NCBI GenBank assembly: GCA_945888585.1
Contig: CAMDAI010000103.1
Location: 1-5,316 of the forward strand
Reading direction: 5' to 3'
Origin: Rickettsia typhi
Lineage (GTDB): Bacteria; Pseudomonadota; Alphaproteobacteria; Rickettsiales; UBA1997
Length of the DNA: 5,316 nt
The notes beneath the pieces were generated by a model, which had not been told where the DNA came from, searched no databases, and saw only the letters and a program-made list of their open reading frames with translations. Each line of letters opens with the position of its first letter. Positions within the stretch are counted from its first letter, which is position 1. Positions 1 through 5,316 of the stretch are shown in pieces. The translations under genes and the position numbers were made by a program.

Positions 1-139
1 TATATTGATTGCTGGTATTTATGATTTGCAACTTAACATTATATTTCTTATCATTTACCTGATTTGCATAGGAAAAATCTGGTAAGAAAAGGATTGTCAC
101 CGATAAAAAAATTACCAGGAAATTGAAAATTTTGTTCAC
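1..139 (-). CDS. N-terminal part of an exported protein of unknown function (runs off the left edge)
   Basis: The minus strand stays open from GTG at 139-137 to the window edge, about 46 codons. The peptide begins MNKIFNFLVIFLSV and has the full layout of a Sec signal peptide: a Lys near the start, an uninterrupted hydrophobic core (residues 4-19), then Pro-Asp and a good signal peptidase I site S-Y-A at residues 23-25. The mature part starts NQVNDKKYNVKLQII and is polar, as expected after cleavage. A TTG at 145-143 is an alternative start six bases upstream; an in-frame TAA at 157-155 rules out a longer protein. The gene is head to head with lptA (ATG at 146), leaving 0-6 bases between them. 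I do not recognise the family from 46 residues. The plus-strand frame over the same bases also gives a hydrophobic peptide, but that is explained as the complement of the signal peptide. Existence is moderately supported; the function is unknown. Confidence 0.55.
   Translation of the reverse strand, partial: MNKIFNFLVIFLSVTILFLPDFSYANQVNDKKYNVKLQIINTSNQY
26..54 (+). promoter_or_regulatory. Candidate sigma-70-type promoter for the lptA operon
   Basis: TTGCAA at 26-31 (4 of 6 matches to TTGACA) is followed after 17 bases by TATCAT at 49-54 (5 of 6 matches to TATAAT). Transcription would start near 61 and leave a leader of about 85 nt before lptA. It lies inside the coding region of the divergent exported-protein gene, which is forced by the lack of any gap between the two genes. 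In such AT-rich DNA matches of this quality also arise by chance, so this is only a candidate. Confidence 0.28.
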
Positions 140-145
140 GAACAA

Positions 146-784
146 ATGAGAAATTTAGTTAAAAAAATCAATATTTTAAAGTCTGCAATTAAGATAATAG
201 CTTTTATTCTAATCTTACTTAATTTTTATGCAGTAAAAATTTTAAATGCCTCTGACCGCCCATTGGCAGAGATAGAAAGAGAGAGAAAGGTAATTAACAA
301 CCAAGAAATGGTTACTTCGGTTATTCGCTCAAAATTCATCAGCATTAAACGCCATAGCGGTATTATAGAATTTTTTGAAAATGTTATTATTGAAAGAGAG
401 GACACCAGTTTTCTATCTGATAAAATGATTGCTTATTATGATGAAGAAAAAAAAGAAAAAATAGGAAATAAAGATGAGACTGGAATTATCAAAAAAATTG
501 ATGCTTTTGGTCGTGTTAAAATTTTTAATCAAGAAATTGTTGCAACTGGCGACACTGGATCTTATGATCCATCGCTTGGAATTTTTACCATTGAAGAGAA
601 TGTAATATTTAATAATGGTACTTCTATTGCTAACGGTAAGAAATTTATTTACAATATTAATACCAAAAAAAGTAATTTATTTGGTGAAGAAAGCCAGAAT
701 GGCCAATTAAAAGATAGTCGTGTATTAATTATTATTGGCGAAGAAGAAAAAAACAAAAAAAAAGAAAAAAATAATTTAAAATAA
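146..784 (+). CDS. lptA: LptA/OstA-like periplasmic LPS-transport protein
   Basis: 212 aa. Family role: LptA forms the periplasmic beta-jellyroll bridge that carries LPS from the inner-membrane LptBFGC complex to LptD in the outer membrane. Seen here: an N-terminal signal sequence (Lys at 6, 7 and 12, hydrophobic stretch about 18-32, likely cleavage after L-N-A at 33-35). It is followed by OstA-type beta-strand repeats of the form 'x-G/E-N-V-x-I': [12 protein letters not shown] near 75-86, AFGRVKIFN near 120-128, and [12 protein letters not shown] near 146-157, then a [13 protein letters not shown] strand that closes the domain. It ends in a Lys/Glu-rich tail (about 198-212) encoded by A-tracts of 7, 9 and 7. 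The length is somewhat above the roughly 185 aa of the E. coli protein, mostly through the tail and a charged insert near 97-112. ATG 146 is the only standard start that keeps the signal sequence. The stop lies 2 bases before lptB, so the two are surely co-transcribed. The neighbour supports the assignment, since sequence similarity in this family is low. Confidence 0.85.
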   Translation: MRNLVKKINILKSAIKIIAFILILLNFYAVKILNASDRPLAEIERERKVINNQEMVTSVIRSKFISIKRHSGIIEFFENVIIEREDTSFLSDKMIAYYDEEKKEKIGNKDETGIIKKIDAFGRVKIFNQEIVATGDTGSYDPSLGIFTIEENVIFNNGTSIANGKKFIYNINTKKSNLFGEESQNGQLKDSRVLIIIGEEEKNKKKEKNNLK

Positions 785-786
785 AA

Positions 787-1512
787 ATGGGAAAAATTCT
801 AAGCGCCAAAAATTTAAGTAAATCTTACGGGAAAAAAACAGTTATTAGAGATATTAGCTTAGAAATCAAACAGGGTGAAGTAGTAGGACTTTTAGGGCCT
901 AATGGTGCCGGAAAAACAACTTGCTTTTACATGATCGTTGGTCTGGTTTCTGCCAATTCTGGCAATATTTTTCTTGACACTCTTGATATAACCGAAATGC
1001 CAATGTATCAGCGCGCTCGTTTAGGTCTTGGCTATTTACCTCAAGAAGCTTCGATTTTTAGAGGAATGAGCGTTGAAGATAACATTAATTCTATTCTTGA
1101 AATAACAGAATCAAACTCTAAAAAAAGACAAGAAAAATTAGATCAATTACTAGAAGAATTTTCTATTACTCATATTAGAAAATCTCATGCTTTATCACTT
1201 TCCGGTGGCGAACGCAGAAGAGTTGAAATTGCAAGAGCCTTAGCTACTAACCCATCTTTTATCTTATTAGATGAACCTTTTGCTGGTATTGACCCAATAG
1301 TTGTTGGCGATATTATGGAAATGGTTAAACACTTAAAAGATAAAAACATTGGCATTTTAATCACTGATCATAATGTTCGTGAAACCTTAGGAATAGTAGA
1401 TCGAGCCTATATTGTTTATGATGGAAATATTCTAACTTCCGGCACCAAAGATGAAGTTATTAACAATGATGATGTAAAAAAAGTTTATTTAGGAAAAGAT
1501 TTTAAAATTTAA
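787..1512 (+). CDS. lptB: LPS export ABC transporter ATP-binding protein LptB
   Basis: 241 aa, the usual length. LptB is the cytoplasmic ATPase of the LptB2FGC complex that extracts LPS from the inner membrane and pushes it onto LptA. All ABC ATPase motifs are intact: Walker [10 protein letters not shown] (37-45), Q-loop Gln86 in LGYLPQE, signature [10 protein letters not shown] (138-147), Walker [11 protein letters not shown] (158-167) with catalytic Glu163, and switch His195 in ITDHNVRET. The LptB-specific sequence context is present: TTCFYMIVG after Walker [11 protein letters not shown] at the Q-loop, FAGIDPIVV after Walker B and a C-terminal VYLGKDF. Together these separate it from other ABC ATPases such as LivF/LivG. 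It begins 2 bases after the lptA stop. No Shine-Dalgarno motif precedes the ATG, so translational coupling to lptA is likely. The membrane partners LptF, LptG and LptC are not in this window. Confidence 0.97.
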   Translation: MGKILSAKNLSKSYGKKTVIRDISLEIKQGEVVGLLGPNGAGKTTCFYMIVGLVSANSGNIFLDTLDITEMPMYQRARLGLGYLPQEASIFRGMSVEDNINSILEITESNSKKRQEKLDQLLEEFSITHIRKSHALSLSGGERRRVEIARALATNPSFILLDEPFAGIDPIVVGDIMEMVKHLKDKNIGILITDHNVRETLGIVDRAYIVYDGNILTSGTKDEVINNDDVKKVYLGKDFKI

Positions 1513-1535
1513 TCATCTATATCTTCATAAAAAAT

Positions 1536-2582
1536 ATGAAACTAGATACTGCAATTAAGAAATATACGGGTCTTAAATTCCTAAAAAAATCTCTTAATAC
1601 TATAAAAATTGAGTACGCACTTCTTGATGAAAATCAAGAAAAAACTCGTGTTAATTATTTGAAAAATACCAGAGTAGCCAATAATAGTGTTGTTTTCAAA
1701 GGATGAAGGGTATTAAAAAATACCATCATATATCAAGATCGTTTTGACCATTATAATAAATTAAGATTTTTAATTAAATATATAATTCCTAGCTTTCCTT
1801 TTGCCCGGAAAAATATTATTTACATCAATATTACTGATGAATGGTGTAAAAATTATTGCCATTGGATATTTGATGCCTTGACAAAACTTATAGTACTTCG
1901 GAGATCTTATCCGGAATCAATAGTTATTTTACCAAGAAGTTATTTAAAAATAGGATTTGTAGTAAAATCATTAGAAGCTTTTGGAATAAGGTCAAAAAAC
2001 ATAATAACGATTAACAAAAAATCAAATTTAAAAGTTCCAAAATTAGGATTTATAGAGTGCGTTAATAATACAAATGATCTATTTGGCTTTCCTAATTATT
2101 ATAACTTTCTTGAATTTCAGGAAATAAGGAAAACTATTATTAACTATTTTTCTAAGGATTTCAGAATAAATTTTGGTGATAAAATATATATAAGTCGAAA
2201 TAATCCTAAAAAAAGTGGAATGAGAAGAATCACAAATCATCAAGAAGTTGATGATTTACTTAAAAAACATGGCTTTAAAACCGTTTACATGGAAGATTAT
2301 GATTTTTTAGATCAGGTATCCATTGCCTCTTACGCTAAGTACATAGTTTCTCCTCATGGAGCCGGTATAACTAATGCCCTATTCATTAAAAATGACGGAA
2401 TTCTCTTAGAATTAGTTGATAAAAACTGGATAAATAATTGCTTTGAAGAGATGTCCAAAAAAATAGGAATTGGATATATCAGACAAAACTGCAAACCTCA
2501 GGATGAAAGTAAAGCAATGATAGTCAGAGATATTATTGTAGATTTAGAAGAGCTCGAGAAAAATTTATTATCGTTCAAATAA
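1536..2582 (+). pseudogene. GT61-family (DUF563-like) glycosyltransferase gene with one in-frame TGA
   Basis: Reading from ATG 1536 gives 348 codons to TAA 2580-2582, a normal length for bacterial GT61 proteins, broken once by TGA at codon 57 (1704-1706). Family marks lie on the far side of that stop: NYCHWIFDAL (106-115), like the 'HWxxDxLPR' motif; KIYISR (216-221); MRRITNHQEV (229-238); and SPHGAGITNALF (272-283), the HGAG motif that is most diagnostic. The family transfers sugars onto glycans; the acceptor cannot be told here. Placement 23 bases after lptB suggests LPS or surface polysaccharide modification and shared transcription. No ATG, GTG or TTG occurs in frame between the TGA and TTG 1878, and starting at 1878 would cut off the HW motif, so reinitiation cannot give a complete enzyme. 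No frameshift or second stop is present, so the lesion is recent, a sequencing error, or is read through. Isoleucine codons differ from the neighbours (many ATA), hinting at separate ancestry. Family sure; functional state uncertain. Confidence 0.8.
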
Positions 2583-2596
2583 CTTCGAATCTTAAA

Positions 2597-2627
2597 TAAG
2601 CAAGCGCACATAAAGCACGCTCGCTTA
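2597..2627 (-). terminator. Hairpin between convergent genes, best suited to terminate asd
   Basis: Two 13-base arms (2597-2609 and 2615-2627) enclose a 5-base loop (2610-2614). In the minus-strand transcript every position pairs, with ten Watson-Crick pairs and three G-U wobbles. In the plus-strand transcript the same three positions become A-C mismatches, leaving an interrupted stem of 5 + 4 pairs. The hairpin starts five bases after the asd stop and 15 bases after the glycosyltransferase stop. The tract after it is only moderately U-rich (UUUAAGAUU), so termination efficiency is uncertain. It may work weakly in both directions. Confidence 0.65.
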
Positions 2628-2631
2628 AAAA

Positions 2632-3645
2632 TTAAAATCCATGTTTTTTAACCAGAATTTCAGCAATTTGGACCGCATTTAATGCCGCCCCTTTTCTTAA
2701 ATTATCAGCAACCACCCAAAGATTTAAACCACTTTTAACAGTATCATCCTTTCTAAGTCTGGAAACATAAACTGGGTCTTTGGTAGTAACTTCAATCGGA
2801 GTAGCATAACCATTTTCTTCAATACGATCTAAAATTAAAACGCCATCAGCTGCTTCTAAAGCTTTTTTAGCCTGAGCCACAGAAATTGGTCTCTCAAACT
2901 CAACATTGATTGCTTCTGAGTGAGAAACGAAAACTGGTACACGCACACAAGTTGCAACTACTTCAATTGAATCACCCATAATTTTTTTAGTTTCAACATT
3001 CATTTTCCATTCTTCTTTAGTAAAACCATCTTCCATAAATACATCAATATGAGGAATTACGTTGAAAGCAATCCGTTTAGGAAACTTCACTGGCTTCATT
3101 ATATCGTTTTGATAAATTTTTCTGGTAGAATTAAAAAGCTCATCCATAGCTTCTTTACCAGCACCAGACACAGATTGATAAGTTGAAACCACAATTCTTT
3201 TAATTTGAGCTAAATCATGTAAAGGCTTCAAAGCAACAACCATTTGAATAGTTGAACAATTTGGATTAGCAATAATGTAAGATTTTTTATAATCAGCAAT
3301 CGCTTCTGGATTTACTTCAGGAACAATCAATGGAACATTTTTATCCATTCTAAAATGAGAAGTATTGTCAATTACAACACATCCGGCCGCCGCTGCTCTT
3401 GGGGCATGAATAGCAGAAACAGAACCTCCCGGAGAAAATAAAGCAATTTTAGTACCTTTAAAATCATAATCTTCCAGGGCTTTAACTGTTAAAACCTTTT
3501 CACCATAACTAACTTCTCTACCTACTGAATTTCTGGAAGCCAAAGCCACTACTTCAGTTGCCGGAAAATTTCTTTCCGCCAGTATTGCTAAAATTTCACG
3601 ACCAACATTACCGGTTGCACCAGCAACAGCTATTTTTCTTGTCAT
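2632..3645 (-). CDS. asd: Aspartate-semialdehyde dehydrogenase
   Basis: 337 aa, full length for the shorter Asd type. The enzyme reduces L-aspartyl-4-phosphate to L-aspartate-4-semialdehyde with NADPH in the cytoplasm, feeding diaminopimelate/lysine, threonine and methionine synthesis. Seen here: an N-terminal dinucleotide-binding loop GATGNVGREIL (9-19), the conserved VIDNTSHFRMD (91-101) and VPEVNPE (108-114), and catalytic Cys130 in NPNCST. These are followed by STYQSVSGAGKEAMDEL (154-170), with the SGAG turn, and by Arg235 and His242 in RVPVFVSHSE, spaced seven residues apart like the active-site Arg and His of the E. coli enzyme. All key residues are present. It diverges from lpxB and converges on the GT61 gene, so it appears to be a single-gene transcript with its own promoter and terminator. 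In a reduced genome its main job is probably peptidoglycan diaminopimelate; that is inference. No Shine-Dalgarno motif precedes the ATG. Confidence 0.97.
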   Translation of the reverse strand: MTRKIAVAGATGNVGREILAILAERNFPATEVVALASRNSVGREVSYGEKVLTVKALEDYDFKGTKIALFSPGGSVSAIHAPRAAAAGCVVIDNTSHFRMDKNVPLIVPEVNPEAIADYKKSYIIANPNCSTIQMVVALKPLHDLAQIKRIVVSTYQSVSGAGKEAMDELFNSTRKIYQNDIMKPVKFPKRIAFNVIPHIDVFMEDGFTKEEWKMNVETKKIMGDSIEVVATCVRVPVFVSHSEAINVEFERPISVAQAKKALEAADGVLILDRIEENGYATPIEVTTKDPVYVSRLRKDDTVKSGLNLWVVADNLRKGAALNAVQIAEILVKKHGF

Positions 3646-3668
3646 TTTAAAAATTATTGTTCTTTAAT
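3639..3668 (+). promoter_or_regulatory. Candidate sigma-70-type promoter for lpxB
   Basis: TTGTCA at 3639-3644 (5 of 6 matches) and TTTAAT at 3663-3668 (5 of 6) are 18 bases apart. Transcription would begin near 3675, about 50 nt before the lpxB ATG. The -35 box overlaps the first codons of asd on the other strand. The region is very AT-rich, so chance matches are easy; support is the position and the match quality only. Confidence 0.35.
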
Positions 3669-3696
3669 TACATTTTATAGTTAAAAAGGGAGTGGA

Positions 3697-3724
3697 AATA
3701 TAGTTTATTTAAAAAAAAAGTCAA
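3697..3724 (-). promoter_or_regulatory. Candidate sigma-70-type promoter for asd
   Basis: Reading the minus strand, TTGACT (3724-3719, 5 of 6 matches) is followed after 16 bases by TATATT (3702-3697, 5 of 6 matches). Transcription would start near 3690, leaving about 45 nt of leader before the asd ATG at 3645. Eight of the sixteen spacer bases are a T run (nine with the last base of the -35 box). The -35 box ends two bases from the lpxB start codon, so RNA polymerase here would lie over the beginning of lpxB. This is the best-looking promoter in the window. Confidence 0.5.
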
Positions 3725-3725
3725 A

Positions 3726-4889
3726 ATGAATAAGATAAAAATTTTTCTGATAGCAGGCGAACCATCCGGTGACGTTCTTGGTGGCAAGTTAATTGCAGCA
3801 ATTAAAAAACAACTTGGCAACACAAAAGAAATTGAATTAATTGGTGTCGGCGGCCCCAAAATGGACGACCAAGGCCTAAAATCAATTTTCTCAATCAATC
3901 AATTATCCTTAATGGGCTTTGCCGAAATCTTACCTCACATCCCAAAATTACTAAACTTAATTAAAAACACTGCCAATCTAATTATTCAAGAACAGCCTGA
4001 TTTGGTTATAACAATTGATGCACCCGATTTTTGTTTTCGGGTTATTAAAAAAATAAAAAAAAATCCCGCCGCAGATAAAATTAAAAAAATTCACTTCATT
4101 GCTCCAACTGTTTGGGCATATAGACCAGGACGCGCTAAAAAAATTGCTAATTTATTTGATTTACTCTTAGTTATTCTTCCTTTTGAACCACCCTATTTTG
4201 AACGCCATGGCCTAAAAACAATTTTTATCGGCCATCCAATTGTAGAAGATGTGATTAAATCCGAAGGCACTGATTTTAGAATTAGACATAAAATTAAAAC
4301 TGATGATATTTTAATCTGTCTAACTCCAGGAAGCAGATCTGGCGAAGTTAAACGTATTTTACCGGAAATGATCGGAGCCATTAATATTCTGGCAAAAAAA
4401 TATCATAATCTAAAAGTGGCCATTCCTGCACTTGATAAAACTTATGAGATAATTAAAGAACATTTAGCAGAATTTAAAGTAGGAACGATTCTAACTAATA
4501 AAAGTGAAAAAAATGAAATTTTTTATGCTTCAAATTTTGCCATTGCTAAATCCGGCACTAATACAATTGAACTAGCCATTGCCAAATTACCAATGATTGT
4601 GGTTTACAGAGCTAACTATCTTACTTATTCAATTATTAAGCTTTTATCTAAAGTTAAATTTGCCAACTTAATTAATTTAATTTTAAACAAGGAAATAATT
4701 CCTGAAATGATTCAGCCCAATTGTAAAGCAGAAAAATTGGCTAAAAAATTAGATATATTAATTAGCAATCCAAATGCAGGAGAAAAACAAATTACAGAAA
4801 GCGAACCTGCCCTAAAGCTTCTTGGACTTGGATCAGAACAAAAATCCAGCGATAAAGCCGCTAAAGCAATTTTAGAGTTGATAAATTAA
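3726..4889 (+). CDS. lpxB: Lipid-A-disaccharide synthase
   Basis: 387 aa, typical length (GT19 family). The enzyme joins UDP-2,3-diacylglucosamine and 2,3-diacylglucosamine-1-phosphate to give the lipid A disaccharide at the inner face of the cytoplasmic membrane. Seen here: AGEPSGDVLGG (10-20), the N-terminal nucleotide-sugar fold signature; GVGGPKM (40-46); LMGFAEILP (62-70); Asp98 in TIDAPDF, matching the catalytic Asp98 of the E. coli enzyme; and APTVWAYRPGRAKKI (126-140). The C-terminal domain has TPGSRSGEVKRILPEM (200-215), AKSGTNTIELA (274-284), the PMIVVYRANYLTYSIIK segment that contributes to membrane association, and IIPEMIQ (324-330). All family motifs are intact. It stands alone here rather than in the lpxD-fabZ-lpxA-lpxB cluster common in proteobacteria, and diverges from asd. 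ATG 3726 fits the usual start of the family directly before the KIFLIAGEPSGD motif. There is no Shine-Dalgarno motif, and I see no terminator hairpin after the stop. Confidence 0.97.
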   Translation: MNKIKIFLIAGEPSGDVLGGKLIAAIKKQLGNTKEIELIGVGGPKMDDQGLKSIFSINQLSLMGFAEILPHIPKLLNLIKNTANLIIQEQPDLVITIDAPDFCFRVIKKIKKNPAADKIKKIHFIAPTVWAYRPGRAKKIANLFDLLLVILPFEPPYFERHGLKTIFIGHPIVEDVIKSEGTDFRIRHKIKTDDILICLTPGSRSGEVKRILPEMIGAINILAKKYHNLKVAIPALDKTYEIIKEHLAEFKVGTILTNKSEKNEIFYASNFAIAKSGTNTIELAIAKLPMIVVYRANYLTYSIIKLLSKVKFANLINLILNKEIIPEMIQPNCKAEKLAKKLDILISNPNAGEKQITESEPALKLLGLGSEQKSSDKAAKAILELIN

Positions 4890-5071
4890 TCAGCAAATTT
4901 TTAGTAAAATAAGTAAAATACAAATTTATTGCTATTTAAACTTTAAATATCTAGTTAGTGAAACCGTACTTTGTAAAAATAAATCAAAATATTAGAAAAA
5001 ATATTGCAATTCCAACTCTAAATCGGATGATGATTGCAAATAATCTTATCTTGAAATAATTAGAAAAATAT
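4890..5071. other. Intergenic region without a convincing gene
   Basis: 182 bases between lpxB and the transaminase. It contains a perfect 9-bp tandem duplication (4903-4920), a 7-bp inverted repeat TTGCAAT/ATTGCAA (5004-5010 and 5033-5039) with a 22-base loop, and a 33-codon frame from GTG 4958 to TAA 5059 whose peptide I do not recognise. No strong promoter pair, terminator, tRNA or riboswitch fold is visible. It is the longest gap in an otherwise tightly packed window and may be the remains of a decayed gene. Confidence 0.7.
4903..4920. repeat. Perfect tandem duplication of a 9-base unit
   Basis: AGTAAAATA occurs twice with no gap (4903-4911 and 4912-4920), shortly after the lpxB stop. 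Two copies in AT-rich DNA can easily arise by replication slippage. No function is proposed. Confidence 0.85.
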
Positions 5072-5316
5072 ATGTCTAGAATCAGCTTCATTAATGACAA
5101 ATTTTTACCACATAATGAATGTTTTGTTCATATTGAAGATCGTGGATTTCAATTTGCTGATGGCATTTATGAGGTAATATTATTTTATAATGGAAAATTA
5201 ATTGATGGCAATTGGCATTTAGAAAGATTGTTTCGTTCATTAAATGAAATTGATTTAAAATTTAATAAAAACAAAGAAGAAATAGAAGCCATTATTTTAG
5301 AATTATTTAAAAAAAA
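5072..5316 (+). CDS. dat: D-amino acid (D-alanine) transaminase, N-terminal part (runs off the right edge)
   Basis: 81 codons from ATG 5072 are in the window. The family is PLP fold-type IV aminotransferases; the D-amino acid branch interconverts D-alanine and D-glutamate with their keto acids, supplying D-amino acids for peptidoglycan. Seen here: VHIEDRGFQFADGIYEVILFYNG (19-41), which closely follows the D-amino acid transaminase consensus 'EDRGyqFxDGvYEV', and HLERLFRSLNEI (49-60), the substrate-side helix with its His-x-x-Arg-Leu. The catalytic lysine lies beyond the window. Branched-chain aminotransferase (IlvE) and aminodeoxychorismate lyase share the fold; the DRGFQFADGIYEV wording favours the D-amino acid type. 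No Shine-Dalgarno motif precedes the ATG, and there is no other in-frame start close by. Asd nearby serves the same wall precursor pathway, but the two genes are not in one operon. Confidence 0.88.
   Translation, partial: MSRISFINDKFLPHNECFVHIEDRGFQFADGIYEVILFYNGKLIDGNWHLERLFRSLNEIDLKFNKNKEEIEAIILELFKK

Noticed and set aside
2..85. Plus-strand open frame giving a hydrophobic peptide that ends in TAA at 83-85, possibly the tail of an upstream membrane protein
   Set aside because: It is the complement of a much better signal peptide on the minus strand, which has a charged start, a hydrophobic core, an S-Y-A cleavage site and a polar mature part.
72..149. Plus-strand frame ending in TGA overlapping the lptA ATG (ATGA overlap), suggesting an upstream lptC
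   Set aside because: It is closed by TAG at 69-71, so only 25 codons remain, and these do not resemble the end of LptC.
741..790. Programmed frameshift in the lptA A-tracts producing an LptA-LptB fusion
   Set aside because: The frame shared with lptB meets TAA at 772-774 and the third frame meets TAA at 777-779, so no shift joins the two proteins.
1878..2582. A 234-aa gene starting at TTG 1878
   Set aside because: This start cuts through the family's HW motif (NYCHWIFDAL) at its last residue. The same frame continues upstream to the TGA at 1704 and beyond it to ATG 1536, so the TTG is only the first standard start codon after the interruption.
3668..3898. Minus-strand open frame of 76 codons over the start of lpxB
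   Set aside because: It is a shadow of lpxB, which has all family motifs in the opposite frame; it also covers the promoter region and has no recognisable domain.
4193..4381. Minus-strand open frame of 62 codons inside lpxB
   Set aside because: Fully inside lpxB, antisense to conserved motifs, with no features of its own.
5004..5039. Inverted repeat TTGCAAT/ATTGCAA as a terminator or operator
   Set aside because: A 7-bp AT-rich stem with a 22-base loop and no U-tract is weak and easily due to chance; it is kept only as a note in the intergenic entry.
5034..5060. Promoter for dat: TTGCAA (5034-5039) and AATAAT (5055-5060)
   Set aside because: The 15-base spacer is too short and the -35 match is weak; the transcript would start only a few bases before the ATG. 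Not convincing in such AT-rich DNA.
1..5316. Mobile elements, CRISPR, tRNA or rRNA genes, defence system
   Set aside because: No transposase-like frame, no regularly spaced repeats, no tRNA-like fold and no defence gene was seen on either strand; the content is envelope housekeeping.

Overview
The window is an AT-rich (by eye about 70 % A+T) stretch of a Gram-negative chromosome. It carries cell-envelope housekeeping genes: lptA and lptB (lipopolysaccharide transport), lpxB (lipid A synthesis), asd (aspartate/diaminopimelate pathway) and the start of a D-amino acid transaminase gene. The look of LptB, LpxB and the transaminase, together with the base composition, suggests an alphaproteobacterium with a compact AT-rich genome, for example of the Rickettsiales/Holosporales kind. 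That placement comes from family resemblance only; no database search was possible.

Layout. Positions 1-139 (minus strand) hold the first ~46 codons of a secreted protein, read from its signal peptide, back to back with lptA. On the plus strand lptA (146-784), lptB (787-1512) and a GT61-family glycosyltransferase (1536-2582) are packed 2 and 23 bases apart and look like one operon. The glycosyltransferase frame is interrupted once, by TGA at 1704-1706, and is otherwise intact. It converges on asd (3645-2632, minus strand), and a 13-bp hairpin lies in the 49-base gap. asd and lpxB (3726-4889) diverge from an 80-base region with candidate promoters facing both ways. A 182-base gap without a convincing gene precedes the transaminase (5072 to the window edge).

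How the genes fit together. LptA and LptB belong to the machine that moves finished LPS to the outer membrane, LpxB makes the lipid A disaccharide, and a GT61 enzyme beside lptAB would plausibly decorate LPS or another surface glycan. Asd and the D-amino acid transaminase would supply diaminopimelate and D-amino acids for peptidoglycan. The shared theme is outer membrane and wall construction.

I see no mobile element, CRISPR array, tRNA or rRNA, and no clear new multi-gene system. The observations most worth a second look are the single in-frame TGA in the glycosyltransferase, the zero-to-six-base head-to-head arrangement of two exported-protein genes at the left edge, the different isoleucine codon use of the glycosyltransferase, a T-tract inside the spacer of the candidate asd promoter, and the lack of Shine-Dalgarno motifs before any of the genes.
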